Positions 16,717 to 27,060 of a stretch of 64,000 nucleotides of DNA are shown piece by piece. Numbering within the stretch: the first letter of the stretch is position 1; the number at the start of each line of letters is the position of its first letter. Position numbers and translations under genes: made by a program. The notes below the pieces were generated by a model. The model did not search any database and was not told the DNA's origin. It worked only from the letters and a program-made list of their open reading frames with translations. The DNA comes from Acinetobacter bouvetii DSM 14964 = CIP 107468 (GTDB lineage: Bacteria; Pseudomonadota; Gammaproteobacteria; Pseudomonadales; Moraxellaceae), in the NCBI RefSeq assembly GCF_000368865.1, contig NZ_KB849730.1:26594-90593 (forward strand), written 5' to 3'.

Positions 16717-16765
16717 ATTGTTCTTTTAACCTGTTTCAACTTTATGATTTTATTAAAGCACAATT

Positions 16766-16785
16766 TTGACAATACACAATGTCAA
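16766..16785. promoter_or_regulatory. Palindrome upstream of almA, candidate operator
   Basis: TTGACA and TGTCAA face each other across an 8-nt centre, forming a near-perfect 20-bp inverted repeat 50 nt before the almA start. One arm reads as a consensus -35 hexamer toward almA, so a bound repressor would block the promoter. Which protein binds is unknown. Confidence 0.5.
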
Positions 16786-16854
16786 GTTGATATAAAACAG
16801 CGCGTTTTTCTTATCATTTTGGGACAAAATAAAGAATTGCCTGACAATCGGGCA

Positions 16855-16885
16855 ATAAAAAAGGCTGGTTTTGCAACCAGCCTTC
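16855..16885 (-). terminator. Terminator of the ribosomal protein locus
   Basis: A perfect 10-bp stem AAGGCTGGTT/AACCAGCCTT with a TTGC loop; the minus strand then reads six T. It ends the rpsJ-rplQ transcription 31 nt after the rplQ stop. Confidence 0.93.
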
Positions 16886-16915
16886 TAGAACAGCAAACGC
16901 TATTCTTGGGCGAAA

Positions 16916-17281
16916 TTAGTTAACTTCGCGATCTACAAGCTCAACGTAAGCCATCGGTGCAGCATCACCTGCACGGAAGCCCGCTTTAAGCACACGTAGA
17001 TAACCGCCGTTACGTTCTTTGTAACGAGGGCCAAGAACGGTAAATAATTTACCAACAGTTGCTGCTGAACGAGTACGAGCAAACGCTAAACGGCGGTTTG
17101 CTACAGAATCGACTTTAGCTAAAGTGATTAAAGGCTCAGCTACACGACGCAACTCTTTCGCTTTAGGCACAGTTGTTTTAATCAACTCGTGCTCAAACAA
17201 AGAGTTTGCCATGTTTTGGAACATCGCTTTACGATGACTGCTTGTACGGCCTAATTTCACACCACTATTACGATGACGCAT
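16916..17281 (-). CDS. rplQ: 50S ribosomal protein L17
   Basis: A 121-residue large-subunit protein that binds 23S rRNA near the polypeptide exit side. The start [17 protein letters not shown] is the family hallmark and the length is normal. It is the last gene of the alpha unit, 18 nt after rpoA, followed by the strong terminator at 16855-16885. Confidence 0.98.
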   Translation of the reverse strand: MRHRNSGVKLGRTSSHRKAMFQNMANSLFEHELIKTTVPKAKELRRVAEPLITLAKVDSVANRRLAFARTRSAATVGKLFTVLGPRYKERNGGYLRVLKAGFRAGDAAPMAYVELVDREVN

Positions 17282-17299
17282 GGTGATAGTCCTACTTAA

Positions 17300-18307
17300 T
17301 TAACGGCTGCGGTAGGCAAAGCGGTCGTCCATGCGTAAACTAGCTGGTGGCCAGTTTTCTAAACGCATGCCGAGCTGCAAGCCCTTCGAAGCTAGAACAT
17401 CTTTAATCTCAGTCAACGATTTTTTACCTAAGTTAGGAGTTTTTAACAACTCAACTTCAGTGCGTTGAACAAGATCGCCAATGTAGTAAATATTTTCTGC
17501 TTTCAAACAGTTAGCAGAACGAACAGTAAGCTCTAGATCATCTACTGGACGAAGCAAGATTGGATCAACTTCTTCACGAGGCTCTTGAGCAACTGGCGCC
17601 TGGTCTTTCTGAAGGTCAACGAAAATCGCAATTTGCTGCTGCAAAATAGTCGCAGCTTTGCGGATCGCTTCTTCAGGATCAACAGTACCATTTGTTTCAA
17701 GATCAATGATCAATTTATCAAGATCCGTACGCTGTTCTACACGAGCATTTTCAACTGTGTAAGACACGCGCTTGATCGGGCTGTAAGAGGCATCCAGCTG
17801 CAGGCGGCCCACTGGACGAGTTTCGCCCTCTGGGAAGCGTGAGTCAGAAGTCTCATAGCCGCGGCCTTGAGCAACTTTCAGGCGCATCTTAAGATTGCCT
17901 GAGGCACTTAGAGTGCCGATCACATGTTCAGGGTTAACCACTTCAACATTATGAGGTAAACGAAGGTCGGCAGCAGTTACGTCGCCAGGACCTTGTTTTT
18001 CTAATGTCAAATAAGCTTCATTTTGATCGAACAGCTTAATAGACAATCCTTTCAGGTTCAGCAAGAGCTCGACGATGTCCTGCTGCAAGCCTTCCAAAGT
18101 ACTGTACTCGTGCTCGACACCTTCAATTTCAACTTCAACCACGGCAGCGCCAGGTAAAGAAGAAAGTAGGATGCGACGTAAAGCATTGCCCAGAGTGTGG
18201 CCAAAACCACGCTCTAAAGGTTCTAGAATAACTTTTGCCGAGGTCCCGCTTGCCGCTTCGACTTTAATCGCTTGCGGTGTTAGAAACTCATTTGCAGTAC
18301 GCGTCAT
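17300..18307 (-). CDS. rpoA: RNA polymerase alpha subunit
   Basis: A 335-residue subunit that forms the dimer on which RNA polymerase assembles. The N-terminal domain includes [19 protein letters not shown] (about 32-50); the C-terminal domain includes the helix-hairpin-helix [19 protein letters not shown] (about 284-302), which contacts UP elements and activators. It sits between rpsD and rplQ, as in the classical alpha operon, with a 17-nt gap to rpsD. Confidence 0.99.
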   Translation of the reverse strand: MTRTANEFLTPQAIKVEAASGTSAKVILEPLERGFGHTLGNALRRILLSSLPGAAVVEVEIEGVEHEYSTLEGLQQDIVELLLNLKGLSIKLFDQNEAYLTLEKQGPGDVTAADLRLPHNVEVVNPEHVIGTLSASGNLKMRLKVAQGRGYETSDSRFPEGETRPVGRLQLDASYSPIKRVSYTVENARVEQRTDLDKLIIDLETNGTVDPEEAIRKAATILQQQIAIFVDLQKDQAPVAQEPREEVDPILLRPVDDLELTVRSANCLKAENIYYIGDLVQRTEVELLKTPNLGKKSLTEIKDVLASKGLQLGMRLENWPPASLRMDDRFAYRSR

Positions 18308-18324
18308 TATTGCTACCTCAAGGA

Positions 18325-18951
18325 TTATTTAGAATACAATTCTACAATCAAGCTTTCGTTGATTTCAGCAGGTAAATCAGAACGATCTGGTGCAGCTTTA
18401 AAAGTACCTTCCAGCTTAGAATGATCAATTTCCATCCAAGAAGGAATACCACGTTGAGCGGCTAATTCAACAGCGTTTTTGATACGCAATTGCTGTTTAG
18501 CGCCTTCGTGAACTGCAATCACGTCACCCGCTTTAACTTGGATAGACGCGATGTTAACGCGGCGGCCATTTAAAGTGATTGAACGGTGAGATACCAGCTG
18601 ACGAGCTTCTGCACGTGTAGAACCAAAACCCATGCGATAAACAACGTTATCCAGGCGGCTTTCAAGCAATTTCAACAAGTTCTCACCTGTTGCGCCTTTA
18701 ACACGAGCAGCTTCTTTGTAGTAGTTACTAAATTGACGCTCTAAAACACCGTACATGCGACGTACTTTTTGTTTTTCACGTAATTGTAGTGAATACTCAG
18801 ACTGTTTTCCGCCACGAGCTCCGCCATGCTGGCCAGGAGCTTTAGCAGCTTTTTTAGTTTTGACGTCAAAAGGTTTAACGCCAGATTTTAATTGCAGGTC
18901 TGTCCCTTCGCGGCGAGAGAGTTTGCATTTTGGACCAATATAACGAGCCAT
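18325..18951 (-). CDS. rpsD: 30S ribosomal protein S4
   Basis: A 208-residue primary 16S rRNA binding protein that nucleates small-subunit assembly and is the translational repressor of the alpha operon in E. coli. [19 protein letters not shown] opens it; the S4 RNA-binding domain ([20 protein letters not shown]) lies in the middle. The possible target for S4 control is the rpsM leader, where a hairpin is visible at 19762-19788. No Cys zinc cluster of the C+ type is seen. Confidence 0.98.
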   Translation of the reverse strand: MARYIGPKCKLSRREGTDLQLKSGVKPFDVKTKKAAKAPGQHGGARGGKQSEYSLQLREKQKVRRMYGVLERQFSNYYKEAARVKGATGENLLKLLESRLDNVVYRMGFGSTRAEARQLVSHRSITLNGRRVNIASIQVKAGDVIAVHEGAKQQLRIKNAVELAAQRGIPSWMEIDHSKLEGTFKAAPDRSDLPAEINESLIVELYSK

Positions 18952-18963
18952 GAATGTTTCTCC

Positions 18964-19350
18964 TTACACGCGACGTTTTTTAGGTGGACGGCAACCGTTG
19001 TGCGGGATTGGCGTCACATCGGTAATGCTGTTAATTTTATAACCCACTGCACCTAAAGCACGAACCGCAGATTCACGACCAGGACCAGGACCTTTTACAA
19101 GGACGTCCAAGTTTTTCAAACCGTAGTCTAAAGCAGCTTTACCAGCAACTTCAGCAGCTACCTGAGCAGCAAACGGAGTTGATTTACGTGATCCACGGAA
19201 GCCTTGTCCACCAGAGGTAGCCCAAGCCAGTGCATTACCTTGACGATCGGTAATAGTCACAATGGTGTTATTAAAAGAAGCGTGAATGTGTGCAACACCT
19301 TCAGAGACGGTACGAGTGACCTTCTTGCGTGTGCGAGTATCTTTAGCCAT
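18964..19350 (-). CDS. rpsK: 30S ribosomal protein S11
   Basis: A 128-residue protein of the 30S platform near the E site and mRNA exit. The conserved [20 protein letters not shown] and the C-terminal [14 protein letters not shown] are clear. It lies 12 nt before rpsD and 19 nt after rpsM. Confidence 0.98.
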
Positions 19351-19369
19351 CTTTTAGCTTCCAGAAATC

Positions 19370-19726
19370 TTATTTCTTAATTGGTTTGCGCGGACCTTTA
19401 CGGGTACGTGCGTTAGTTTTGGTGCGTTGACCGCGGACAGGCAAGCTGCGACGATGACGAAGACCGCGGTAGCAGCCTAAATCCATTAAACGTTTGATGT
19501 TCATGGAAATTTCGCGACGTAAGTCACCTTCGGTCGGAACCTTAGCAACTTCTGCACGAATCGCATCAAGCTGAGCGTCGTCTAATTCACGGATCTTAGT
19601 AGTAGTAGCGATGCCAGCAGCAGCTAAGATGTTCTTAGCAGTGTGACGGCCAATACCGAAGATATACGTGAGAGAGATAACAGCATGCTTGTTATCCGGA
19701 ATGTTTACACCGGCAATACGAGCCAT
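19370..19726 (-). CDS. rpsM: 30S ribosomal protein S13
   Basis: A 118-residue protein of the 30S head that contacts L5/L31 in bridge B1 and the P-site tRNA. It begins [19 protein letters not shown] and ends in a basic [20 protein letters not shown] tail. It is the first gene of the classical alpha unit; 107 nt separate it from rpmJ, and that gap holds a stable hairpin. Confidence 0.98.
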   Translation of the reverse strand: MARIAGVNIPDNKHAVISLTYIFGIGRHTAKNILAAAGIATTTKIRELDDAQLDAIRAEVAKVPTEGDLRREISMNIKRLMDLGCYRGLRHRRSLPVRGQRTKTNARTRKGPRKPIKK

Positions 19727-19761
19727 TCAATTTTCTCCAAAAAGGCAGTTAAGACAATCAA

Positions 19762-19788
19762 CCGCCCCACAAAAATCTTGAGGGGCGG
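19762..19788 (-). promoter_or_regulatory. Hairpin at the spc/alpha boundary
   Basis: CCGCCCC and GGGGCGG pair perfectly across a 13-nt loop between rpmJ and rpsM. There is no long T run after it on the minus strand, so it is a weak terminator at best. It may be part of an S4-binding leader or an RNA-processing site. Confidence 0.6.
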
Positions 19789-19833
19789 ATAATAACCTAA
19801 TTAGCCTACTGAAATCAACAGGTCTTGATCAGA

Positions 19834-19950
19834 TTAACCTTGACGCTGCTTATGACGAGGTTCTGCGCTGCAAATTACGCGAATAACCCCATTACGACGG
19901 ATAACTTTACAGCTACCACAAATTTTCTTTACAGAAGCTTGTACTTTCAT
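19834..19950 (-). CDS. rpmJ: 50S ribosomal protein L36
   Basis: A 38-residue zinc-ribbon ribosomal protein, starting [20 protein letters not shown]. The zinc ligands are visible as CGSC (11 and 14), a third Cys at 27 and a His at 32, so this is the zinc-binding (C+) form. It is 20 nt after secY in the order secY-rpmJ-rpsM. Confidence 0.97.
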
Positions 19951-19970
19951 GATGAAACCTCTAAGTGCGC

Positions 19971-21329
19971 TTATCCCTTAGGATGAGCAGTCGTTTTTCT
20001 CATTAACGATTGATTGTCGTACTGATGCGAAGTCAAATGGGCTTGAAGCTGAGCCATGAAGTCCATAACAACCACCACAACGATCAGTAAAGATGTTCCG
20101 CCCAAGCTGAATGGAATACCAAACGAGCTTTGCAAGATCATCGGCATTAAACAGATGATTGTGATGTAAATCGCACCGATAAACGTCAACCGGTTGAGAA
20201 TATGATCTAAGTAACGAGCAGTTTGCTCTCCTGGACGAATACCCGGCACATAAGCTCCGCTGCGTTTAAGGTTCTCTGACACTTCTTTCGGGCTGAAAAC
20301 CAGCGCAGTATAGAAATAGCAGAAGAAGATAATTAACGCACCAAAGAGCACCAAATATAACGGCTGTCCAGGTGACAATACGAGCGCCAAATCTTGCAGG
20401 CTTCGCTTGATAACTCCAGCATTCGGATCAGCGCTTCCTACCCACTGGCCTAAGCTCGCAGGGAACAAAAGCAATGAGCTGGCAAAAATTGCCGGAATTA
20501 CACCCGCCATATTAATCTTTAATGGCAAATGTGACTGCTGAGCAGAAAATACGCGGCGGCCTTGCTGCTTTTGCGCATAGTTTACTGGGATGCGCCGCTG
20601 CGCCTTCTCAATAAACACAATCGCAGCCAGCACAGCTAAGGACAGCAGGCCAAAAATAGCCAGCCCAATTAAGCTGGTTTGGCCATTGTCTGTAGAGGAT
20701 AAAGACCGCAGAACTAAGTTCGGCAGGCCTGCAACAATACCGGCGAAGATGATCATGGAAATACCATTCCCGACTCCGCGTTCAGTAATTTGCTCACCCA
20801 GCCACATCAGGAACATTGTCCCTGCCACCAGTGAAGTGACTGCTGGAACGTAGAAGGCCAAACCAGAGTTCAAGGTAATCCCTTGACTGATTAAGCCTGC
20901 ACACATTCCGACAGCCTGCACGAGTGCAAGAAACAGCGTGCCTTGACGCGTATACTGATTAATCTTGCGCTTGCCCTGTTCACCTTCTTTTTTCAAAGCT
21001 TCAAGTGACGGAATCACTGTAGACATCAGCTGCACAATAATAGACGCTGAAATATACGGCATGATTCCCAAAGCAAGAATTGACATCCGCTCTAATGCGC
21101 CGCCAGAAAACATGTTAAACAAACCAAGGATTGTTCCCTGGTTTGCATTAAACAGATTTTCTAGAGCCGCATTATTAATGCCCGGCACTGGAATATGCGC
21201 TCCTAGCCGAAAAACCAGCAAAGCACCAATGAGGAACATCATTCGGCGTATGATTTCACGGTATTTCACATGAAACGGCTGACCTTTCATCATATTGACA
21301 TGACCTGAAGAACTAGGAGTCATAGACAC
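19971..21329 (-). CDS. secY: Preprotein translocase subunit SecY
   Basis: A 452-residue channel subunit of the SecYEG translocon in the inner membrane, through which unfolded presecretory and membrane proteins pass. About ten hydrophobic helices are visible. The plug region follows GAHIPVPGI; the cytosolic loops include [15 protein letters not shown] and [14 protein letters not shown], which contact SecA and the ribosome. The start is taken as the GTG at 21329, because GAGGAG lies 9 nt before it; an ATG two codons in (21323) is the alternative. It overlaps the rplO end region closely. Confidence 0.97.
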
Positions 21330-21335
21330 TGGGAA

Positions 21336-21776
21336 TTACTCCTCGACTTTACCGCCAGCAGCTTCAACAGCAGCTTTAGCGCCTTTAGTCAATGCAACAC
21401 CTTGAACAGTGAAAGCACGAGTAATTTCACCAGAAAGTACGATACGCGCACGCAACATATCTTTACGCACAACGTTAGCAGCTTTTAAAGTTTCAAGTGA
21501 AACAAGATCACCTTCAACTTTAGCAAGTTCTGATAAACGTACTTCAGCAGTTTTCAAAGCCAACTGGCTAGTGAAACCGAACTTAGGCAAACGGCGATAT
21601 AGCGCAGTTTGACCGCCTTCGAAACCAGGACGTGTACCACCGCTCTTACGTGAGTTTTGACCTTTGACACCACGGCCACCAGTCTTACCAACGCCAGAAC
21701 CGATACCACGGCCTAGACGAAGGTTGTCACGCTTAGCGCCTTCTGCTGGCGCAATTGTATTTAAACGCAGAGTCAT
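21336..21776 (-). CDS. rplO: 50S ribosomal protein L15
   Basis: A 146-residue late-assembly 23S rRNA-binding protein. The Gly/Arg-rich N-terminal extension ([20 protein letters not shown]) that reaches into the rRNA core is conserved. It is 3 nt from rpmD and 6 nt from secY. Confidence 0.98.
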   Translation of the reverse strand: MTLRLNTIAPAEGAKRDNLRLGRGIGSGVGKTGGRGVKGQNSRKSGGTRPGFEGGQTALYRRLPKFGFTSQLALKTAEVRLSELAKVEGDLVSLETLKAANVVRKDMLRARIVLSGEITRAFTVQGVALTKGAKAAVEAAGGKVEE

Positions 21777-21779
21777 GGC

Positions 21780-21956
21780 TTATTCCTCTACACTAACCAT
21801 ATAGTAGACTTGGTTGATCATACCGCGGTTAGAAGGTGTATCTTGAACTTCTACAGTATGACCAATACGACGCAGACCTAAACCTTTAAGGCTAAGCTTG
21901 TGATTTTTCAAGCGGTGCGATGAAGATTTAGTCTGGGTAACTTTAATCGTTTTCAT
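21780..21956 (-). CDS. rpmD: 50S ribosomal protein L30
   Basis: A 58-residue protein starting [20 protein letters not shown] with the family core [14 protein letters not shown]. Its position between rpsE and rplO is the standard one, with 6-nt and 3-nt gaps. Confidence 0.97.
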   Translation of the reverse strand: MKTIKVTQTKSSSHRLKNHKLSLKGLGLRRIGHTVEVQDTPSNRGMINQVYYMVSVEE

Positions 21957-21962
21957 GATTGA

Positions 21963-22460
21963 TTACCCTTGAATTTGTTCTACAGAAAGACCGCGTTTAG
22001 CAGCAACTTTCTCTGGAGAAGTCATATCGCGCAGACCGTTAAAAGTCGCGTTTACAACGTTCGCAGCGTTTGTAGAACCATAACATTTTGTCAACACGTT
22101 ACGTACGCCAACAGCTTCTAAAACTGCACGCATAGCGCCACCAGCGATTACACCAGTACCTTCAGAAGCAGGCTGCATGTAAACACGGCTAGCACCGTGA
22201 CGAGCATTAATAGGATGCTGAACAGTACCGTCAACAAGATCAACAGTAATCATGTTGCGACGAGCAGCTTCAAGCGCTTTAGAAATAGCAGCCGGAACTT
22301 CACGCGCTTTACCGCGACCAAAACCTACGCGACCATTACCGTCACCTACCACAGTCAATGCTGTGAAAGAGAAGATACGACCACCCTTAACAACTTTGGC
22401 TACACGATCAACGGCAACCAGCTTTTCAACAAGACCTTCGTTTTGTTCAACTTTAGCCAT
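21963..22460 (-). CDS. rpsE: 30S ribosomal protein S5
   Basis: A 165-residue protein at the mRNA entry site of the 30S body, linked to decoding fidelity and mRNA helicase activity. The double-stranded RNA-binding-like N-terminal domain ([19 protein letters not shown]) and the [17 protein letters not shown] segment are typical. 2 nt separate it from rplR. Confidence 0.98.
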   Translation of the reverse strand: MAKVEQNEGLVEKLVAVDRVAKVVKGGRIFSFTALTVVGDGNGRVGFGRGKAREVPAAISKALEAARRNMITVDLVDGTVQHPINARHGASRVYMQPASEGTGVIAGGAMRAVLEAVGVRNVLTKCYGSTNAANVVNATFNGLRDMTSPEKVAAKRGLSVEQIQG

Positions 22461-22462
22461 GA

Positions 22463-22813
22463 TTAGAACTCCAAGCCGTTTTCACGAGCAGCATCAGCCA
22501 AGGCTTTGATACGACCATGATATTTAAAACCAGAACGGTCAAATGCAACTTTAGTAACGCCAGCTGCTTTAGCACGTTCTGCGATTAAAGCACCTACTTT
22601 TTGAGCTGCTTCAACATTACCAGTTGTACCAGCACGTAGAGTAGCGTCTAAAGTAGAAGCTTGCGCTAATACTTTGCCACCATCTGCTGAAATAACTTGA
22701 GCATAGATGTGACGCGGAGTGCGGTTTACACACAAACGAGTCGCACCCAATGCACGGATGTGCAAGCGTGTGCTTTTCGCACGACGCAAACGGGTTTGTT
22801 TCTTTTCGTTCAT
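22463..22813 (-). CDS. rplR: 50S ribosomal protein L18
   Basis: A 116-residue 5S rRNA-binding protein that with L5 and L25 docks the 5S rRNP into the central protuberance. Arg-rich N terminus and the C-terminal [20 protein letters not shown] are hallmarks. 14 nt separate it from rplF. Confidence 0.98.
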   Translation of the reverse strand: MNEKKQTRLRRAKSTRLHIRALGATRLCVNRTPRHIYAQVISADGGKVLAQASTLDATLRAGTTGNVEAAQKVGALIAERAKAAGVTKVAFDRSGFKYHGRIKALADAARENGLEF

Positions 22814-22827
22814 AAGAACCTCGCGCC

Positions 22828-23361
22828 TTATTTCTTCTTAGCTTCTTTACGAAGTACAACTTCGTCAGAATAACGAACACCTTTACCTTTATAAGGCTCT
22901 GGCGGACGGTAACCACGGATTTCTGCAGCAACTTGACCCAAAGCAGCTTTATCAGCTGATTTAAGCACGATTTCTGTTGCAGTCGGAGTTTCAGCAGTTA
23001 CACCTTCTGGAAGGTTGTAATCAATCGGGTGAGAGAAACCAAGGTTAAGGTTAACAACATTACCTTTAACCGCAGCTTTATAACCTACACCGATAAGCTG
23101 CAACTTACGTTCGAAGCCTTCGCTAACACCTTTTACAAGGTTGTTTAACACAGCGCGAGCAGTACCAGCTTGCATCCAAGCGTCTTTCGACTCAGCTTTT
23201 GGAGCAATCGCTAAAATACCGTCTTCCTGTTTAAGCTCGACCAGCGCATGCAGGTTGAAAGACAACGTACCTTTGCTGCCTTTCACTTCGACCTGCCGGC
23301 CGTTCTGAGTAACTGTTACACCGTTAGGTACAGTTACTGGGGCTTTAGCCACACGAGACAT
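22828..23361 (-). CDS. rplF: 50S ribosomal protein L6
   Basis: A 177-residue protein near the sarcin-ricin loop and factor-binding site, built of two repeated domains. The start [17 protein letters not shown] and the C-terminal [18 protein letters not shown] are diagnostic. It lies 13 nt after rpsH. Confidence 0.98.
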   Translation of the reverse strand: MSRVAKAPVTVPNGVTVTQNGRQVEVKGSKGTLSFNLHALVELKQEDGILAIAPKAESKDAWMQAGTARAVLNNLVKGVSEGFERKLQLIGVGYKAAVKGNVVNLNLGFSHPIDYNLPEGVTAETPTATEIVLKSADKAALGQVAAEIRGYRPPEPYKGKGVRYSDEVVLRKEAKKK

Positions 23362-23374
23362 GAGGAATCACCTA

Positions 23375-23770
23375 TTAAGAAACAAAAGCAATAACTTCAC
23401 CACCGATACCTGCAGCACGTGCAGCGCGATCAGTCATGATGCCTTTGCTTGTAGAAACAATTGCAATACCCAAACCTTGCTTAACGCTCGGAAGTGCATC
23501 TTTACCGCGGTATTGGCGAAGGCCTGGACGGCTTACGCGCTTAACAGTATCGATTACTGGCTTGCCTTCGAAATATTTTAAAGTAATAGTCAAAGTAGCT
23601 TTGCCTTCATTGTCAGCAACTTCTACATTTGAAATATAACCTTCTTGTTGAAGTACGTTCGCAATCGCAACTTTCAACTTAGAATTTGGCATAGAAACAG
23701 TTTGTTTCTTCGCCATTTGTGCGTTACGAACACGTGTTAGCATGTCGGCAACGGTATCTTGCATACTCAT
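23375..23770 (-). CDS. rpsH: 30S ribosomal protein S8
   Basis: A 131-residue primary 16S rRNA-binding protein and, in E. coli, the translational repressor of the spc operon. It begins [20 protein letters not shown] and ends with the conserved [21 protein letters not shown] region. The ATG at 23770 matches the family start and has an AGGAG-type site; an upstream in-frame start at 23815 would reach into rpsN. Confidence 0.97.
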   Translation of the reverse strand: MSMQDTVADMLTRVRNAQMAKKQTVSMPNSKLKVAIANVLQQEGYISNVEVADNEGKATLTITLKYFEGKPVIDTVKRVSRPGLRQYRGKDALPSVKQGLGIAIVSTSKGIMTDRAARAAGIGGEVIAFVS

Positions 23771-23780
23771 ATATTGCTCC

Positions 23781-24086
23781 TTACCAGCTTGCCTTAACAA
23801 CGCCCGGTACATCACCTTGCATTACTGTTTCACGCAGTTTGTTGCGGCTTAAGCCGAACTTGCGGAAAAAGCCATGAGGACGACCAGTTAAACCACAACG
23901 GTTACGCAGACGTACTGGAGATGCATTACGTGGTAATGCTTGAAATTTCATCATCGCTTCGAAACGTTCTTCGTCTGATGCATTTACGTTTGCAATAATT
24001 GCTTTTAATTCAGCACGTTTTGCAGCATATTTAGCAACAGTTTTTTCGCGTTTCAATTCGCGATTAATCATGCCTTTCTTAGCCAT
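23781..24086 (-). CDS. rpsN: 30S ribosomal protein S14
   Basis: A 101-residue protein of the 30S head. It is the long zinc-independent form: the region around [20 protein letters not shown] has a single Cys instead of the CxxC pairs. It lies between rplE and rpsH with gaps of 9-10 nt. Confidence 0.98.
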   Translation of the reverse strand: MAKKGMINRELKREKTVAKYAAKRAELKAIIANVNASDEERFEAMMKFQALPRNASPVRLRNRCGLTGRPHGFFRKFGLSRNKLRETVMQGDVPGVVKASW

Positions 24087-24095
24087 ATCGACCTC

Positions 24096-24632
24096 TTATT
24101 TGAACGGGAAGCCGAATGCACGCATAAGCGCACGGCCTTCGTCATCGGTGCGAGCAGTCGTAGTAATGGTAATATCCATACCACGAATACGATCAATCTT
24201 ATCAAAATCGATTTCAGGGAACATGATTTGTTCCTTGAGACCCATTGAGTAGTTACCACGACCATCGAATGATTTCGCAGAAAAACCGCGGAAGTCACGA
24301 ATACGAGGGATCGCAATAGAGATCAAACGGTCTAAGAATTCATACATGCGTTCGCCGCGTAAAGTAACTTTACAGCCGATCGGCCAACCATCACGGATTT
24401 TAAAACCAGCGATAGATTTGCGCGCTAATGTAAGAACTGGTTTTTGACCAGCAATCGCTTGCATATCAGCAAGAGCACCATCAAGGAGTTTTTTGTCAGC
24501 AGACGCTGCGCCAACACCCATGTTGATGGTGATTTTAGTGATGCGAGGGATCTCCATCACATTTTTAACGGCTAAAGTCTCTTGTAGCTGAGCTTTAAGT
24601 TCGTCGTTGTAACGTGTTTTAAGTCTGGCCAT
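24096..24632 (-). CDS. rplE: 50S ribosomal protein L5
   Basis: A 178-residue 5S rRNA-binding protein of the central protuberance that contacts P-site tRNA and S13. The motifs [16 protein letters not shown] and the C-terminal [19 protein letters not shown] are characteristic. In E. coli, S8 represses the spc operon by binding near this gene's start; I did not fold this region. Confidence 0.98.
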   Translation of the reverse strand: MARLKTRYNDELKAQLQETLAVKNVMEIPRITKITINMGVGAASADKKLLDGALADMQAIAGQKPVLTLARKSIAGFKIRDGWPIGCKVTLRGERMYEFLDRLISIAIPRIRDFRGFSAKSFDGRGNYSMGLKEQIMFPEIDFDKIDRIRGMDITITTTARTDDEGRALMRAFGFPFK

Positions 24633-24648
24633 TGCCTATTTCAACCTA

Positions 24649-24966
24649 TTACTTCGCTACCGCCACTGATTCACCATTTGACTTGTAAACGCGAGTTTTC
24701 ACGCCTTCAGTCACTTGGTAACCAACACGGTCAGCCTTTTGGGTTGCAGCATTAAAAATTGCCACGTTTGAGATGTGAAGCGAAGCTTCCTGTGTAACTA
24801 CAGCGCCTTCAGCACCTGTTGCACGGTTCGGCTTTTGATGCTTCTTAACCAAGTTAAGGCCTTCAACCATAACACGGTCATTAGAAACAGACAAAACTGT
24901 ACCTTGTTTGCCTTTTTCTTTACCTGCGATCACAATTACTTGATCGCCTTTTTTAATCTTAGCCAT
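24649..24966 (-). CDS. rplX: 50S ribosomal protein L24
   Basis: A 105-residue KOW-domain protein that starts 50S assembly at the 5' end of 23S rRNA. IKKGDQVIVIAGKEKGKQG (the KOW motif) opens it. It is between rplN and rplE with gaps of 9 and 16 nt. Confidence 0.98.
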   Translation of the reverse strand: MAKIKKGDQVIVIAGKEKGKQGTVLSVSNDRVMVEGLNLVKKHQKPNRATGAEGAVVTQEASLHISNVAIFNAATQKADRVGYQVTEGVKTRVYKSNGESVAVAK

Positions 24967-24975
24967 GATCGCCTC

Positions 24976-25344
24976 TTATAGAACTTCAGGAGCCAGTGAA
25001 ATAATTTTCATGAACTGTTCAGTACGAAGTTCACGAGTCACTGGTCCGAAAATACGAGTTGCAATCGGCGCTTTGTTGTTGTTCAAAATAACAGCTGCGT
25101 TATCGTCGAAACGGATAACAGAACCATCTGCACGACGGATGCCGAATTTTGTACGTACAACAACAGCATTCATCACGTCACCTTTTTTAACACGTGCGCG
25201 CGGAATAGCTTCTTTTACAGTAACTTTAATAATGTCGCCAACAGAAGCATAACGACGATGTGAACCACCAAGTACTTTAATACATTGTACGCGGCGAGCA
25301 CCACTGTTGTCTGCTACGTCTAGCATACTTTCGGTTTGAATCAT
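24976..25344 (-). CDS. rplN: 50S ribosomal protein L14
   Basis: A 122-residue protein at the subunit interface that contacts L19 and 16S rRNA and binds the silencing factor Rsf[21 protein letters not shown] and FGPVTRELR are hallmarks. It is the first gene of the classical spc unit, and a 94-nt gap with a long hairpin precedes it. Confidence 0.98.
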   Translation of the reverse strand: MIQTESMLDVADNSGARRVQCIKVLGGSHRRYASVGDIIKVTVKEAIPRARVKKGDVMNAVVVRTKFGIRRADGSVIRFDDNAAVILNNNKAPIATRIFGPVTRELRTEQFMKIISLAPEVL

Positions 25345-25366
25345 TGCCCTACTCCAAAACCGAGTC

Positions 25367-25424
25367 GCATCACCGGTCGCAATTTCGAAAGGCTCAAAGA
25401 GTACTCGAAATTGACCAATGATGC
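25367..25424 (-). promoter_or_regulatory. Long imperfect hairpin at the S10/spc boundary
   Basis: GCATCACCGGTCGCAATTTCGA can pair with the downstream segment TCGAAATTGACCAATGATGC, leaving a loop of about 16 nt and a few bulges. It fills the rpsQ-rplN gap. No T run follows, so it is more likely a processing or protein-binding structure than a terminator. Confidence 0.65.
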
Positions 25425-25438
25425 AACCAGAACGTTAA

Positions 25439-25696
25439 TTACTCAGCTGCAGCTTCAATAACTGAAACTAAAGTCCAAGACTTAGTTTTAGACATTGGGC
25501 GGCATTCTTTGATGGTTACAACATCGCCAGTTTTAGCAGTGTTGTTCTCATCATGAGCGTGTAATTTAGTTGAACGGCGGATTGATTTGCCATACAACGG
25601 GTGTTGAACGCGGCGTTCGATAAGTACAACGATAGACTTGTCCATCTTGTCGCTTACAACTTTGCCGGTTAACGTGCGAACTGTTTGTTCACTCAT
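25439..25696 (-). CDS. rpsQ: 30S ribosomal protein S17
   Basis: An 85-residue OB-fold primary 16S rRNA-binding protein. [20 protein letters not shown] and the later [18 protein letters not shown] are typical. It overlaps rpmC by 4 nt (ATGA), implying coupled translation, and is the last gene of the S10 unit. Confidence 0.98.
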   Translation of the reverse strand: MSEQTVRTLTGKVVSDKMDKSIVVLIERRVQHPLYGKSIRRSTKLHAHDENNTAKTGDVVTIKECRPMSKTKSWTLVSVIEAAAE

Positions 25697-25890
25697 TGTC
25701 CGTTCCCCTGTTTTTCGGTTAGGAGTGTCTTGATGCGAGCAATAGTTTTACGAGTAAGCGCAACTTCGTGCGATTTACCCAATTGACCAGTTGCTTTCGC
25801 CATACGAAGACGGAATTGGTTAAGCTGTTGCTCATCAAGCAAAGCTGTCAACTCTTCTACCGACTTTTCACGTAGATCATTAGTTTTCAT
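25693..25890 (-). CDS. rpmC: 50S ribosomal protein L29
   Basis: A 65-residue helical protein at the tunnel exit, near the docking site of trigger factor and SRP on L23. [18 protein letters not shown] and [12 protein letters not shown] are diagnostic. It shares one base with the rplP stop and four with the rpsQ start. Confidence 0.97.
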   Translation of the reverse strand: MKTNDLREKSVEELTALLDEQQLNQFRLRMAKATGQLGKSHEVALTRKTIARIKTLLTEKQGNGQ

Positions 25891-26303
25891 TACATTACCG
25901 TCCGAGTCACGATAGTGGTTTTAAACGGAAGCTTAGCAGCTGCAAGCGTAAACGCTTCGCGAGCCAATTCTTCGCTAACACCATCAATTTCGTACAAGAC
26001 TTTACCTGGTTTGATTTGGCAAACCCAGTATTCCACAGAACCTTTACCTTTACCCATACGAACTTCTAATGGTTTTTCAGTAATTGGCTTGTCAGGGAAA
26101 ACACGGATAAAGATCTTACCACCACGCTTAATACGACGGCTGATTGTACGACGCGCTGCTTCAATTTGACGCGCTGTCATTTGGCCGCGCTCAATTGATT
26201 TAAGCGCAATAGTACCAAAAGATACAGAGCTACCGCGGTGCGCTAGGCCAGTGTTACGGCCTTTTTGCACTTTACGGAATTTAGTACGTTTAGGTTGCAA
26301 CAT
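25890..26303 (-). CDS. rplP: 50S ribosomal protein L16
   Basis: A 137-residue protein that organises the A-site side of the 50S near the peptidyl-transferase centre. [20 protein letters not shown] and [20 protein letters not shown] are conserved; the Arg in the latter region is the usual YcfD hydroxylation area. It is 3 nt from rpsC and shares a TAATG with rpmC. Confidence 0.98.
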   Translation of the reverse strand: MLQPKRTKFRKVQKGRNTGLAHRGSSVSFGTIALKSIERGQMTARQIEAARRTISRRIKRGGKIFIRVFPDKPITEKPLEVRMGKGKGSVEYWVCQIKPGKVLYEIDGVSEELAREAFTLAAAKLPFKTTIVTRTVM

Positions 26304-26306
26304 GGA

Positions 26307-27059
26307 TTATTCTCCTTTTTCAGCAGAACGATCATTGCGACGACCACGACGCTCTTGACCTTCACCACGACCGCGACCGCGTTTAGCTGGACGTTCTTCA
26401 GCTGGAGCCGGGTTCATGACTTGTTTCATGCCACCCAGGATCTCGCCGCGGAATACCCATACTTTAACGCCGATCGTACCGTAAGTAGTCTCAGCACGCA
26501 TAGTAGCATAGTCGATGTCAGCACGAAGCGTATGCAAAGGAACACGTCCTTCACGATACCATTCAGTACGAGCAATCTCAGCACCGCCAAGACGGCCTGA
26601 AACTTCAACTTTGATACCTTTAGCGCCAGCACGCATAGAGTTTTGCACCGCACGCTTCATAGCGCGGCGGAACATTACGCGTTTTTCCAATTGAGAAGCA
26701 ATTGCTTCAGCAACTAAACGAGCGTCTAAGTCTGGGCGATCGATTTCGTTGATGCTTACTTGCGCAGGAACACCCATAATGGCTGTTAATTCGCGTTGTA
26801 ATTTCTCAATGTCTTCGCCTTTTTTACCGATCACGATACCTGGACGGGCAGTGCTAATCGTAATTTTAGCAGCGCCTGTAGGACGTTCGATAAGAATATT
26901 GCTGATCATTGCATTCTTAAGTTTTTTAGTTAAAAACTCACGAACTTGAAGATCTTTAAGCAAGTATTCAGCGTATTGTTTCGGACTCGCATACCAGTTG
27001 GCGTTATGACGTTTTACAACACCAAGGCGGATACCGATTGGATGAACCTTCTGACCCAT
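26307..27059 (-). CDS. rpsC: 30S ribosomal protein S3
   Basis: A 250-residue protein of the 30S head at the mRNA entry channel. An N-terminal KH domain contains [19 protein letters not shown], and the C-terminal domain includes [20 protein letters not shown]. The protein ends in an Arg/Glu/Gly-rich tail of about 30 residues, typical of Acinetobacter. It is 1 nt from rplV. Confidence 0.98.
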   Translation of the reverse strand: MGQKVHPIGIRLGVVKRHNANWYASPKQYAEYLLKDLQVREFLTKKLKNAMISNILIERPTGAAKITISTARPGIVIGKKGEDIEKLQRELTAIMGVPAQVSINEIDRPDLDARLVAEAIASQLEKRVMFRRAMKRAVQNSMRAGAKGIKVEVSGRLGGAEIARTEWYREGRVPLHTLRADIDYATMRAETTYGTIGVKVWVFRGEILGGMKQVMNPAPAEERPAKRGRGRGEGQERRGRRNDRSAEKGE

Positions 27060-27060
27060 A

